Positions 10,991-23,500 of a DNA stretch of 64,000 nucleotides are shown here, piece after piece. The stretch comes from Castor canadensis. Taxonomy: Eukaryota > Chordata > Mammalia > Rodentia > Castoridae. The stretch spans positions 12,459,014 through 12,523,013 of the forward strand of contig NC_133403.1 of assembly GCF_047511655.1 (NCBI RefSeq), given 5' to 3'. The notes beneath the pieces are model-generated. The model did not search any database and was not told the DNA's origin. It worked only from the letters and a program-made list of their open reading frames with translations. The translations under genes and the position numbers were made by a program. How positions within the stretch are numbered: position 1 is the first letter of the stretch; each line of letters begins with the position of its first letter.

Positions 10991-12985
10991 TGTGAGCATC
11001 TATATATCTAAAGGAGGCCACTGAGGTCCAAGAGCACTGTCAGAGGGTACCCTAACAGAGTAGGCTATGCACTATCTCAGGGAATCCTGGGGGTCAAGAA
11101 AGACTTGGAGCACCCTCAGAGTTGGGGAAAGTCTCTGCAGTGGCCTTGGTGCTAGAGGCCAATCAGGCATTGCCAAGTAGAGCTTAGGTTCCTCTCCAGG
11201 AGGCAGCACGCCTATAAGGTGGGTCGGTGTGTCAAGCCCTTGCTAGGTAAGGTGCCCAGGCCCTGTCAATTCTGGCTCCATGTCTCAACAGGTCATGGCA
11301 CTCCTGCCCCTTTGCTCTAGGACTCCAAGCAGTCATGCAGTGCAGTGTCCTGGCAAGGGTCCCTAAAGCCCTCCTGTGGGTGTACAAGCAGCCATCATGG
11401 ACTGGGGAAGGCTATGTCTCACTGTTTCAGGTCAGGAGTCCCCAACAGGCACCACGGGTCTGGGGACAGAGAGAGCTCTTGACTGACATGGGAAGCACTG
11501 ATTCTTGGATCTCTGAATGAAACCTTTGCAGAAAGTCCCTCAGTATGCACAAAACAAGGGCATTTCCACTGCACCAATCCCACCATCAAAGCTGCAGCCA
11601 GTGCTACACTGTGATGCTAGGGGCTTGGGCCACAGCCTGCAGTGGTACAACCTGGGCTCAGAGCCACAGGGAAGCTGCCAAGCTAATGGGGCCTTCCAAT
11701 GGACAATACCATGATGTCCACCACTCACTGGATACATGCCATCCAAGAATGCTTGTCTACTACTGTCCTTGCCAGCTCCCACAGGCTGCACATGAGGACG
11801 GAGAAATCAGGGCCACCTAGCCTTGGAAGGATCCGCCTCCCCCATGAGAAAGCCTTGGGTGTTCCTCCACCTACTTACCTATCTCTTCTTCCTGGCCTCT
11901 GCTCTGTGCTAGGCCCCCACAAATGGCATCAGTGATGGTCACCTATCCCCAATCCCCCGCCCTAGGAAGGAGCTGGGTGCTGTTCAGATGAGGCATTGCC
12001 ATAGTAAGGAGACCCATCTGCAGAAGCACAGGGAGATGGGCTACTGACCACTGCCCCTTGCAAGATGGTGAGCTAAAGGAAAGCTTAATAATGCACAAGG
12101 ACCATGTGTGAAAGACGTCAGGAGTAGACTGGGTCCCCTCCCTGGGTACCCTGGCAGTGCCAGCCAGGGGCCATATACCAGGAGTAACTTATCACGTACA
12201 AATGGTGGGCATGCTATTTGGACAATCCTTTTAGTAAAACTAAATCAAAATGCTTGAAAAAACATAAAACCATCTGAAAACCAGCCAAGAGCTGACGAGG
12301 ACACCCAGGATCTGGCCTACATCTCAGAGAATGCAGGGACCCAGAGAGAAAGGCAGGACGTGGAGGCTGTTTCTGCCCAGAATGTCTGCCCATCAGGGCA
12401 AACTGGGGCTTAGGCTCTGGTGCACTCATGGAAGAGGAACACAGAAGACAAGGCTCAGGGCCCCCACCAAGATGGCCCAAGTTAGGCTGAGACCCCAGCT
12501 ATACGCATAGTCACCTCCAGTGGCTTTGGTGGGGACACTGTGCAAACATGGGGAGAAAGTCCTTGAGAAGTTGTGACAGAGTCAGCCTTCTGTGGACCAG
12601 AATCAGGTCCACAACCCTCAAATTAGATCCAGGGACCCTCAAACTGGTAGTACCCCTGGGTACAAAGAAATAGATTCACAAAAAGATCATAAATTAACCA
12701 CACTCCAATTCCAGATAAACAAAAGTATCTGGAAAATATTTGCAGATAAAGAAAGTGATGGACATTAAACCAGAAAGTTTACAAAGCACAGAAAGGGAAC
12801 TTTTAGGAAGTTCTTTGAAAAATGACAGGTATAAAAATCACAACTTAAAACTCAGCATATTTTTTAAATTAAAAAAATTTTTTTGGTGTGAAGCATTGAA
12901 CAGCAGTGGACTCAAGAGCAGACTGACTCAGCTAATGAGCTGGACCAGAAGAATCATCCAGAAGGCAGTGTGTGGCTCCAGGTAT

Positions 12986-13013
12986 ACCTCCTATGGGAGA
13001 TCCCATAGGAGGT
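12986..13013. repeat. Perfect 13-bp inverted repeat
   Basis: ACCTCCTATGGGA (12986-12998) and its exact reverse complement TCCCATAGGAGGT (13001-13013) are separated by only GA. A partial direct copy (ATGGGAGATCC) follows at about 13020-13030. Confidence 0.85.
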
Positions 13014-13534
13014 CTATGGATGGGAGATCCTAGCAGCCACCAGATGCCCAGAAGATACAAGTGCCCTTACCTGGGGAGTCAGTCTTTCCCACACATGAGA
13101 ACCTGTCAAGTTGTGATTTCTAGGAGAAGCCCTGATAACCAGTCCCTGCTGGAATCCCATTGGCCAGGGTTAAATGCCCATGGAGACAGCTACTCTGAGG
13201 GATGCCCACCAGGAACATGTGTATAGGAGAAGGATGCCAGCACTCTTGGCTTTGGCCTACTTTGGCCTTCCCTGGCTGCATGCCCAGCTGCTAGGCAGGG
13301 CCACCAACAGGGGCTGCTCTGACCACCACTGGCTAGGCCAGACTGAAGCCCAGTTCAGTTGCAGGACCCTGCCATCCTAGCTGACTCAGATGGGAAGCAG
13401 ACCATCCCTCCAGATAGCAGTGGTGAGAGGGCTTCATGGTCCATGGGAAAACCATTGATGGGTCTCCAGGCAGCCTGGTGCTGGAGCTGTTGGCACAGAA
13501 CCCAGGGCTGTGGCCTCGATGAAGACGCAGTCAT

Positions 13535-13616
13535 TGGGAGGGAAGGACCAGAGGAAAGCCAGCCCCTGGGGAGGGGACCATCAGGAACTGCCTTTCTCTC
13601 CAATCCCTCACCCCCC
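13535..13616 (-). ncRNA. MIR185: microRNA precursor mir-185
   Basis: On the minus strand this forms the mir-185 hairpin. The 5p arm occupies 13602-13581 (22 nt, beginning TGGAGAGAAAGGCAG). The loop reads TGGTCCCCTCCCC, and the 3p arm occupies 13567-13546 (22 nt, beginning AGGGGCTGGCTTTCC). Both mature arms appear identical to the human miRNA as I remember it; differences are confined to the G-rich 5' base of the stem (13611-13618 is a run of eight C on the plus strand). In human, mir-185 likewise lies in an intron of TANGO2 (C22orf25) in the sense direction, so it is probably processed from the TANGO2 pre-mRNA. miR-185 is known as a regulator of lipid, calcium-handling and growth genes and is dosage-sensitive in 22q11 deletion. 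Precursor ends are set by homology. Confidence 0.95.
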
Positions 13617-15161
13617 CCACTCAAGCCAGGCCCACTGCCCACTGGCCCCTCCATCTGGATCTGGCTAGGAGGCCACCTCCCAGCCTTCCTCATTTCACCT
13701 CCCACACTGTAGCCCCCTCCTCACCTAGGCCTCAGATTCTCCCTTAGCAAACTCCTAGCAGGTATCCATTGTCCTCTTCCCCCCAGAGCCCTCCTGAGGG
13801 TCTGGCAAAGTCCACCCTGACACCATGCATGCTGGGCCATCTTCTCACTCCTGCAGACCTACCAGGCTCTGAGAGCAAGCCCCGGTCATTGTACTACATG
13901 CTTGGCAGGCAGGCACATGGGTAGCCAGAACCACCCCATGGGACAAACTCTCACTGCTGTGCACCTGCCTGCTTGCTACTCAGGGCCACTTTCCACAGCT
14001 TCCATGGCCATCAGAGTCCATGGGACCACAGATGAGGCTAGGACTCATCCTCAGGGGCATCTATATGTGCTACGAGGATTTCACCTTAAAGGACACCTAA
14101 TCTGGGCAGAAACAAGCCTAACTTTTTCTGGCAAAACTGCCACCCTGCCTGGTCCCACCTCTGGCCAACACATGGGCACGTCCTTGGCAGCCTGAAAAAG
14201 TCACAGAGTAGTCAAGACCATATAGGATTATGGGATCACCACTGAGGCCCAGATGGCCACAGACAAAACAAGGTGAGAGAAGACAGAGAAAGAGGCAGGC
14301 AAAAGAAGCCTTGCCCACAGGCCTTGGGAGCCTAGCCTGTGGCACCTGAGTGTCTGTAAGAAGCCCTGTCTTATTCTGCATCTTATTACCCACACATTGC
14401 CTGCCCCAGATGTCCAAGGAGGCCACAATGACAGCCTGCACACACTGCTGGGCTTACCGGTGGTGGTCAGATGGTCACACATAGTTCTCTCCAGGTGTAA
14501 AGGTATCACTCAGTCACTCATTCCCTCTCCTCGCCTCCCAGCAACCAGAATAGCAACCAGGGGCCAGGACTGCAGGGAAGAGGAAAGAGCCCCACAACCA
14601 AATGGCATAGGTGCCACAGACTCTGATGCTGGAGGAGACTGACCTAGGGCACCACAGGGCAGGAGAGTGGACGGCTGAGGAGCTCCTTCCCTGTGCCTTG
14701 AGTTTCAGAAGTGTGACCCATCTCACTGAGAGCTCAGGCAATGTGTCACATAACAGGGATGTGGCAAAGTGGGCTTGGTATGGCTTGGGAGGGGCACCTG
14801 CTGGCTAGACTTGGGGTGAAGGAGAGGTCACACGTGCCAAGAGCCCTGACACTCCAACATTGGATGTGCCCATGTGCTCTACCCCGGTAGGTCCACAAAA
14901 ACCTGCTCTTCCCAGTCACGTCACGGAAACATCTGGAAGCCAGCATGCCTCTCTCAGTGGCCCTGCCCTCTCATCACTCTCCATGTAGCAGAGCTTGCTG
15001 ACCATCCCCAGGGCATCCCGAAGCCACCTTGGAGTCTGCTCACCATGACTTCCATGAAATACATGTTCTATAACATAGGACTCCACTTTGCTGCACATAC
15101 ATGAACATGACAACCAGGTAATCTTTATCACACCAAGATGTCACATAAAAAGATGATCCTG

Positions 15162-15238
15162 AGGCTGGAGATGTAACTCAGTAATTCAGTGCTTGCCTAG
15201 CATGAACAAGGCCCTGGGATCAATTCCCCAGTACCACA
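15162..15238 (+). repeat. ID-type SINE
   Basis: 'gaggctggagatgtaactca', 'gtgcttgcctagcatgaaca', 'caattccccagtacca' give the tRNA-derived box A/box B layout of rodent ID elements. Confidence 0.82.
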
Positions 15239-15261
15239 TGTGAGTATGTGGGGGATAATCT

Positions 15262-15380
15262 TATTTTTTTTTTTTTGAGACAGGGTCTCACTATATAGCC
15301 CAGGATGGCCTTGAACTCATAATCCTCCTGCCTCAGACTTCCAAGTGCTAGTATTACAGGCATGCACCACCATATCTGGC
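15262..15380 (-). repeat. B1-like SINE
   Basis: A T-run followed by 'gagacagggtctcactatat', 'agcccaggatggccttgaac' and 'attacaggcatgcaccacca': a well-preserved B1/7SL-derived element in reverse orientation. Confidence 0.88.
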
Positions 15381-15989
15381 ACCTTGTGAGCTTTGCTAAG
15401 TGATGGCTCTTTTTAAAAAAAATACCTGGCTATTTCTGGAAATAAATAGGGACCAGCATGAAGTCCTACCAAGCACAGGAGGCCGTAGCCCCGAAGCACG
15501 TTCTCTCTGAAGGCACCCAGCAAGGGCTGAGATTGTGTCTCTGCAGTCCAGGGATTGTAATTCAGGCCAGGGAGGTGCTTGAGGTTTACAAGTGCGTGGG
15601 TGAGGTCAGATAATCCGCATCTCACACCCACCCAGGAACCAATCACTGGACGGGGCCCTGCTGTGTCACTGGAGTGTCCAGCAACATCCAAGAAGCACCG
15701 TATCTCATGAGATGACATCCGCCAACATGAGCGTGCCCCTCTGCTAGGTGTTCCCACCTGCAACCTGGCCAATGCACACCCTGCACATTCCAAAGAAAGC
15801 TCTGGCCTTGTGTTAACTCCTGGGAGGTAACCTTTAATTCTCCAGAACATCCTACCTGGTAAGAGTGTCCCCATTCTCCTACAGCCTTGAGCAATGACAG
15901 ATAGTCTACATTAACAATGTGTCCTGGTAGAGCTCTTGGGCCACGTGGTGTCAGCCAACTTCTGGAGGGACTGGATACTAAGCAAGGTC

Positions 15990-16310
15990 AGCCACCCAGG
16001 TCAGCCTACACGATAGCCCTCAATCAAAACATGGACACTCAGGCTTAGGCGGACCTCCCTGTTGACCACACTCCACAGCTGTCGTCACACACTGCTGCTG
16101 AGAGAACTAAGCAGGTGCACACAACCGCACTGGGAAGGACAACTGGAAGCTTGTGCCTGGACTCCACCTTTTCTGTTGCTGATTTTAATCTGTATCTATA
16201 ATAAACTGTAACCATGAATATAATGCCTTTCTGAGTTCTCTGAATCCTCCTAGTGAATCACTCAAGCTAAGGGTGATCTTGGGGTCTCTGGACAACCCTG
16301 TCAGTATGGC
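15990..16310 (+). repeat. Probable ERVL-type LTR remnant
   Basis: 'ctgttgctgattttaatctg', 'taataaactgtaaccatgaa', 'ctttctgagttctctgaatc' and 'gggtgatcttggggtctctg' occur in the order I recall for an old ERVL-class LTR, including its polyadenylation signal. The left boundary is vague. No retroviral coding sequence is present. Confidence 0.5.
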
Positions 16311-16759
16311 CCTACAGGGGGTGAGAGCACAGTGGCTCAGAGAGGTGAACACACTGGCCTAAGACCATGCTCCTTGATGCCACTTTAAACCTTCTCACCT
16401 GTGAAGGGCTGGACTTCAGGGCCCATCAGCAGGCTCTAATCCATGCACAGCAGGCTGTACCCCATACAGGCCACTCCCCTAACCCAGCACAGTATGCTTA
16501 ATTGCACCTGTTTCTCCACTCCAGGGAGACACCACCCTTGAGGTCCCCACAAGGCCCGAAAGCTGTTACTGGAATTTTCTCCCTGGTCATGGGCTGCCTA
16601 ACTGGGCCAGGACCAAACAGAATCATAACTGCCCTGGATGGCTGACTTGCCCAGGTAACGGGAAGGAGCACCTGGTGCATGGTCTGAGGGGTTGGGGACT
16701 ACCTGGGACCCACTATAGAGAACTGTGCAGAAAGGTTTTTTGTTTGGTTTGGTTTGGGT

Positions 16760-16869
16760 TGGGTTTTTATTTTTGTTTTTGTTTTTTTGGTGGTGGTGCT
16801 GGAGTTTGAACTTGGGGCTTCCCATTTGTGTGACAGGAGCTCACTGCTTAAGCCACACCACCAACCCTA
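16760..16869 (-). repeat. tRNA/ID-like SINE
   Basis: A long T/G-rich stretch (reverse A-tail) then 'tggtgctggagtttgaactt' and 'cactgcttaagccacaccac'. AGAAAG-type short repeats flank it. Confidence 0.75.
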
Positions 16870-17057
16870 AGAAAGTTTTTATGTGATTGGGTATTATAAA
16901 CTACATCTTTTCCTTTCCATTTTATTCAAATTTATTTTTCACTTTTGGTGTGCTTAGAGGGAATTAGAATTAATTTGGCAGGAAGTTTATAAGCAGTTAT
17001 ATCCCATCTGTATGTCAAACCGGTCAATGTTTTACCAGTATTTGCAATGCATATATT

Positions 17058-17385
17058 GTTTTTTATTTGGCAGTACTGGGATTTTGAACTCAGGGCTTGA
17101 TGCTTGCTGGGTACACACTCTACTACTTGAGCCATACTCCAGCCCTTTTTGCTTTAGTTATTTTTCAGATGGGGTATAATTTTTTTTTTTTTTGGCCCGG
17201 GGCCAGCCTCAGATCTTGATCTTCCTACCTCTGCTTCCTATATAGCTGGGACCACAGACATGTACCACCACACCTAGCTTGTTCCTTGAGATAGGGTCTT
17301 CCTATCTCTAACTTTTTGCTGAGGCTGGCCTTAAACTTTTATCCTTTTATCTGTGCCTTACAGGCATAAGCCAATGTGTCAGCTC
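17058..17385 (-). repeat. Composite SINE, long form
   Basis: A tRNA/ID-like half ('cagtactgggattttgaact', 'actacttgagccatactcca') is followed by one and a half 7SL-like segments ('tatagctgggaccacagaca', 'ttacaggcataagccaatgt') in reverse orientation. The second 7SL segment may be a separate insertion. Confidence 0.75.
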
Positions 17386-18567
17386 CTTTTTTATTTTTTT
17401 TTAAGCAATTGCCTTACATAGGAACTCCTCTTTCCTTTTAGTATACCCTCTAAAAGAAATACACAGCTGTGTGCTCAGCTCCCGCAGAGCTGTACCATGT
17501 ACTACCTGCCTCCCAGAGCACACAGGGAGCTGGCAGACACAAAATAGATGGATGCACAGATATGTTATATGACTCTGTTCATGTCTGAGGAAAGTCAGGC
17601 AACTCTTACACAGATGTGATGACAAAGGAAGGTCTCATGTCCTATGACAATCCATAATTACCACCCTCAACAGGGTACTCAGCTCTCTGTGGGATGCCCT
17701 TACTCACAGGGCTTCCCCATCTCCAGCCACTTCACCACTGGCCAGAGTCCAGGTGCCATAGCTGGCTCTGGCAAACATGCATTGGACCAGGCCCCCTACC
17801 TTTCTGCAGGGCCCAGCCCTCACTAGAACAAATGCCCAGAGAATATGTGTGGCTGTGCTTGGGGAAGCCCAGAATAACATCACTCTGGACTTGGCACTAC
17901 CTCTGCTGACCCTGTCAGGGAGGTGAGGGGGAGGGCCCCCAGGACTGAATCACTTATAGGACTGAATCTAAATGCTGCCAGCTCCTATAGGGACATAGCA
18001 CAAGTCACTTCCAGGGAAGAAACCCCCCAGCACTTCCCTCAGCACACCAGAGCCCCCACCTAAAGGATGTGCAAGATGCAAAGAAAAAGAAAACCCTTGT
18101 CATCTGGCATCCAGGTGCCTCCTGTCCTCTAAGAATGTCAGTGAGAGTTGTCCTAGAATCTTAGCCCAAGTTCCCCTGGCCTAACAACCCAGTAATTCTA
18201 CAAAACAGGAAAAAAGCATCCTGGACTTGGCCCAAGTTCTTCTTAGTGGTCAGTGCTGGCTGGGAAGGACTGAGGCTTTCCAGTTATTCCAGGCCCATCT
18301 GCTGCTAACACTTTTGAGAACTCTCCCAGGATGCAATGCTCTCTCTGCCCACAGCCTCTGAAGTCTACACCCACCCCAGCCCCTGGGATTCCCTTCTCCA
18401 GCCTGGGCTCCTTTCTTCTCCCCCAAATTCTCAGAGTAACCAGCAGGGCCTTTTGTTCCTAAGCGCCAAGTGGAAAGAGGTGGAACCCACTCTCTAGGAA
18501 GGATGAGACTCTCCAGGTGAGCCAAGCCCAAAATCTCACTCGATTAATCACCTAAAAGGAGCACAAC

Positions 18568-18776
18568 TGGGTGTCAGTGGCTCATAACTGTCATTCTAGC
18601 TACTCAGTGAGCAGAGGTCAGGAGGATCCCAGTTCAAAGCCATCCTGGGTAAATAGTTCATGAAACCCTATCTTGAAAATCCATTATAGAAAAGGGCTGA
18701 TGGCTGGCAGAGTGCTCAAGGTGTAGGCCCTGAGTTCAAACCCTAGCATCACACACACACACACACACACACACAA
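18568..18776 (+). repeat. Composite SINE whose tail is an (AC)13 microsatellite
   Basis: 7SL-like half ('cattctagctactcagtgag'), then tRNA-like half ('gagtgctcaaggtgtaggcc', 'ctgagttcaaaccctagcat'), then (AC)n at 18750-18776. GAGCACAAC occurs at 18559-18567 and 18777-18785, placing the microsatellite inside the inserted unit. Confidence 0.88.
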
Positions 18777-19204
18777 GAGCACAACAAAAAAACAACAGGC
18801 CTGACCAAAGATTTGACCATGTGCCAAGGGCACATGATGATGGTAGCAACCACTCTGGAGAGAGCCATATAAAAATGAGGTCTGATACCCTAAAGGATGG
18901 GCCCACAGCTAGAGAAGAACAACCTGACAGAGGCCTACTAGGAGGGGAGACAAGAAGGGACCACGGGTCATGTTGACAGGGCTTTGCTGTCATTGCCAGC
19001 CCAGATGATACCAGCCCCCGGTGGGGGGGGACACAGTGCAGTTCCTCAGGGCCACAGGGGCTAGAGATTCCATTGCTGCCAGCCTCGCCTTCCCGGAAGT
19101 TAATAGACATCACACACTGATCGTGCTGGCTGCCCACCCCTCACTGATCAGCACCACCTTCTCCAGTGTTTGCACCAAACAACCTGTCCCCTCATATCTA
19201 AGCA

Positions 19205-19237
19205 TGCATGCACACACACACACACACGTGCACACAT
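19205..19237 (+). repeat. (CA)n microsatellite
   Basis: Short CA array with a GCATGCATGCACAC start and a CGTG interruption. Confidence 0.85.
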
Positions 19238-19965
19238 ATAGTTTGTAAACCTATGCACAGACCTGGATAACTATCCCCAAAATATCTGGCACGAGAACCC
19301 TGACACCACCTGTGTGGTGGCAGGAAACACTGTTGGCAGGGTTTTGTGGCTGAGTATCTCATGACTGTTGTCTGCCCTCACACATGGACCATCAGTTTGG
19401 GTACTGACTCCTGGCCCATGTCTTCCAGACCTGTAGCATGGCTGGTGGAATATGGGCACCCACACGACAGTCCCACAGCCTGCATTGTTCTCGGGCCCAT
19501 CCCCTGCTTTCTATCCTTGCCTATGGAGTGCCCAGCAAAACTAATCTTATGACAAAGTTTTCCATCCTCACCATACAGCATTTGCACCCCGTCTTTCTGA
19601 AGAAGACTTTCGTTGTCCCAAACTGAGAAGCCCTCTTTCCTGGTTTCCTTGAATGGCTGCATGTGGGCTGAGTTCTGCATCTGCCCTGTTTGCCTGTGTG
19701 GATTGTGTAAGGCAGGGACCCCACCCATACTGCCCAAATGCAAAGCCTCCCCAGGTGGGGCACAGGGCCACCCAGCTTTCTTCACCTCCATCAAACCCTA
19801 GACCCCAAGTCCTTTTGGAGCCCTGCACATGTCACCAGGCCTAGGATGCTGCAGTGGTTACCTTTGTCCCAGTGTACTCCGGTGTCTGAACAGCTAGTCT
19901 CTCTCCAGGCTATTTACAGATGCTAGGGTTCAGATAAGGTTTGAGTGGGTAACCAAACTCAGGGT

Positions 19966-20382
19966 TCATGTATTGGGAGCTTAGTCCCCAGAATAGTGAT
20001 GCTGAATGGTGGTGAGACCTTTAAGAGGTTAGGCCTAGAGGGAGGTCCTTAGATCACTGAGGGCACAAGGCCCTTGGAAGGGACTAAGATAACCCTCATG
20101 GAAGCCCTGAGCTCTTGAAAGAACAGGTTGTTGCACAGCGAGCCCAACCCCTTAATTGCTCTCTGTCTTCCTATTTGGCTGTAATCCACTTTCTCCCACA
20201 TGTACTCCCATGATTACCATCTGCCAGGAGTGATATAGCCAAAGAGGCCTTTGCCAGAGTCTGTGCACTACTGTTCGGACTTTGAGCATCCAAAACCATA
20301 AGCTAAGTTAACCTGTTTTCTTTATAAAGTTAGCCTGCCTCAGTTATTTTGTTCTGCTAATGTAAAAGAGACTAATGCAATA
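19966..20382 (+). repeat. Solo LTR, ERVL-MaLR-like
   Basis: It has the MaLR LTR landmarks in order: 'ggtgagacctttaagaggtt', 'ggcctagagggaggtcctta', 'cataagctaagttaacctgt', 'tttctttataaagttagcct' and a 3' end 'aaaagagactaatgcaat'. It is non-coding, about 400 bp, with no internal region attached. Confidence 0.75.
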
Positions 20383-20498
20383 GAATAGTCTAAAACCTTG
20401 GCTGGATCATGCCATGCCCCACCCACTGCTGGCCATGACAGGTGGTGTGCTAGTGCCCAAACCCATGAAGTGATATAGCAAGGACATCCATAGCCTGG

Positions 20499-20590
20499 AA
20501 TATTTTTTGTGTCTTTGGTGATGGGGGAGGAGCCCAGAGCTTCATGCATGCTAAGCAAGTGCTCTATGGCTGAGCTATATGGCAAGCCCC
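20499..20590 (-). repeat. ID-type SINE with short duplication
   Basis: 'catgctaagcaagtgctcta' and 'tggctgagctatatggcaag' in reverse orientation. ATAGCCTG is present at 20490-20497 and 20592-20599. Confidence 0.8.
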
Positions 20591-23500
20591 TATAGCCTGA
20601 AACTTGAAGCCAGCTGTGTCCTTCTGTGGTGATGTCCCTGCTCTGAAGCAGCATACAGTAGCAAATGGCAAGAAGTCTCAGCTCCTGAGGTGGTGGGGAG
20701 GTCCCAGCCAGGAGAGAGCATACCACTTGGTCTTTTGTACATCAACCAGAAATGAGCAAGACCTGTCCACATGATCAGAAGTGAGGGCAAACTACCTGCA
20801 CTCAGGGACAACTAGAGGACACGAGGGAGGTGTCCAGATGACAGCAATGGTTTCTACATCTGACACAGACAGTGGTTGCATGGCTGGGCTCCCTTTGTAC
20901 AATCCATCAAGCTAGATGCTGAAAACACGTGCACTTTCATTGGAATATTCCATAAAAATCTCCAAAAGCTACCATCAGAAGACAAGTGTCCATACCTTAT
21001 CCTCATCCCCCTGCTGATAAAAGGCAGAATAAGGAACAAGAAAGCAGGGAGAGCCTGAGCGAGTTGCCCACACATAGGAGACAGGACAAGAACAGATCAG
21101 CTCTGGTGCAAAACACCTGGGTATAGGACAGCACAGTTGGGCTGCCTTATAATCCTGCTGCCCACCTGAGCAGAGCACAGAGCACACCTGGGGCCCCCAA
21201 GATAACACAAAGACCCACCCTTCAGTCAACTGAAAAGGCAAACAGAACATGTGGGCAGAAGGGAGAAGTGCAGAATCACAGCGCAGCAACGCCAGACGCA
21301 GGGACACACACAAGAGGACAGGAGGAATTCTCATTGAGACAGACACAAGGCCAAGACACAAGGCCAAGGGGACCGAGACAGGTGGAAAGGGAGTCTCGCA
21401 GTTCAAGTTATCTGAGCCTTACAGTCTGCTGTAATTACGCCCAGTACTTTACACATGTGGGAGTATGTCTTTAAGGCCAGCCAGCCTGTCAGTCTGGAGG
21501 ATAGGCAGAGGACAGGTCCCTTAGGCTTCCACAGAGCAATGTAGCAAGGATGAGCAGCCAGGCACCCAGCCCCACCTTGTGCAGCCGCTATACTGCTGGC
21601 TGTGGTGGCCCCTGTGGGCAGAGCTGCTCTTTTTGCAGGACAGGACAGACACAGATATATGATGTGATGTGGGCTCCGGCGGCTGCCAGCAGAGGAGGTA
21701 AACACACACGGGAACACAGTGTCGCTGTTCCTGAGAAAGCCCTGACGTCTAGAAATCCTCTGAGCTGCCAACTCACTGCAACGCCCCACTGGCCTCCCCA
21801 GCTCAGCAGTGAGAGTTCAGCAAGCTACGCTTTCTTGTTTTAGCTATATTATAGGGCATTTCTCCATGACAAATTTTTTAGTGATACTTTCTCTTCAGAG
21901 CTTCACAATGTTTTGAGGACATTAATTCAACCTCACGCCAGGGTGTCACTGTTCAAAGCAGCAGCCAAAACCAGGCACACTGTGTGCACGATGGCAAGCT
22001 CTGGACAAAGGGCAGCCTCTGCCTCTCAGGCTCTTCCTGATAGGAATGCCCAACTTCCCCATTAGCTAGGTACAGGCCCAGCCTCAGGGTAGCCACTGCA
22101 GCCTCATGGTGTACAACAACAAATATGGCTTTCCTAAGCTCCCCACCACCACCAAAGAGGACAAAAGCAAGCACTTAAAAGTTAGCATGGTACTGAAGAC
22201 CTTGCTGAGACTCCTTGGAATATCCAGAGGCACATACTTTTTTTTTAAGTGTGCATATATTATTTTTGCAATCTAAAAATGAAAGTTGAGAAAAAAAATG
22301 GGAAGGAATGTTGCACCAATAACCTGAAAGGTTAGCTCAGTTGTTTTGGGGTAATCTTACTTTTCTGGAGCCCATTATCAAACCATGTGGTCTGGACCAA
22401 CAAATGCCAGATTCTGCCATGCTGCTGTCACATGCTGAATGACATGTTACCAAGAGAAGGGTCTCCACTCCCACCCACCTGGAATGTCAATAGCAAGTGT
22501 GGCCTCACTTCTACAAGCCCGCCAGGCCTCTCTGTCTTGTACCATTTCTCTCTAGACCCACTCTAGATATTCTCAGAAGCAGCACCCATGGGCAGACACC
22601 AGGGTGCCTGCAGAGCTCACCAGGTGGTACGGAAGCCAGACATGGGAACCACCCCACAAACTGCATGTGATTTACAACCATCATGAAATGAGATTGGAAC
22701 AATGGCACACAGGCAAAGTCATCGATGAAGCACAGAGGCTGGGCAGAGAGGACAGCCTTCATTCAGGGAAGGCCTATTATTGCCTCACGTCAAGGCAGGC
22801 AGGAACTTGGACTGGGAGAGTACACAAGAATGTGGGCCTGGGGACCCACAGTAGCAGCTCCAGGGAGGTGGGAGCCCAAGGCACCTCATCCAGCTTTGCC
22901 AGGGCACTGGGATTCTGGGGGAGGGACAGAATCTCTGATGTATCCACCAACAGTCACCCTCCTCAGCCCCCCACCATCCCACCTAACAGGTTACCTGATG
23001 CAGAAGGGCTCTTGGGAGGAGGCTCAGGAGGAGCAGAAGCACTGGGAGTGGGCATTGGCACTGAACAACCTTGCCAATCCTCCTGTCCCCTTAGTCTGAG
23101 TAAACAGACTTGCTCCAAAAGGTTGCCCAGGGGGTTAATAACAAAGTGAGAGGACGTGCCATCTAGCTGTCCCTTATAGCTGCTGTCACATCTGCCTCAT
23201 GAAAAATAGCTTTGAGCCCAATGGTGGCAAAATAGAGGTCAGCAGGTCCACAGCAGGACAGGTCTGCTGAGCACGTGACCTTCTACTGAAGGGGGCCCGA
23301 GGTTCAGGACTTGTTCAAGGGCAGAAAATTCACTCTGAAGCTGCGGCCCAGCAGGAGGACAGGAAGCCCAGGAGAGGTACTGGGGTAAAACAGGGAACTC
23401 CTGTGTCCACTGCCCAAGAGGAAAACAGGCAAAGTCCAGGCTGCTGCAGAGTCCAGCAATGAAGCCAGGTCTGGGTGCAACCCTGCGCAACCTATACCCA

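Noticed and set aside
13355-13712. Overlapping open frames on both strands at mir-185
   Set aside because: No protein similarity; the conserved signal there is the microRNA hairpin.
19200-19240. Regularly spaced repeats considered as CRISPR or satellite
   Set aside because: Simple CA dinucleotides; no spacer structure, and the host is a mammal.
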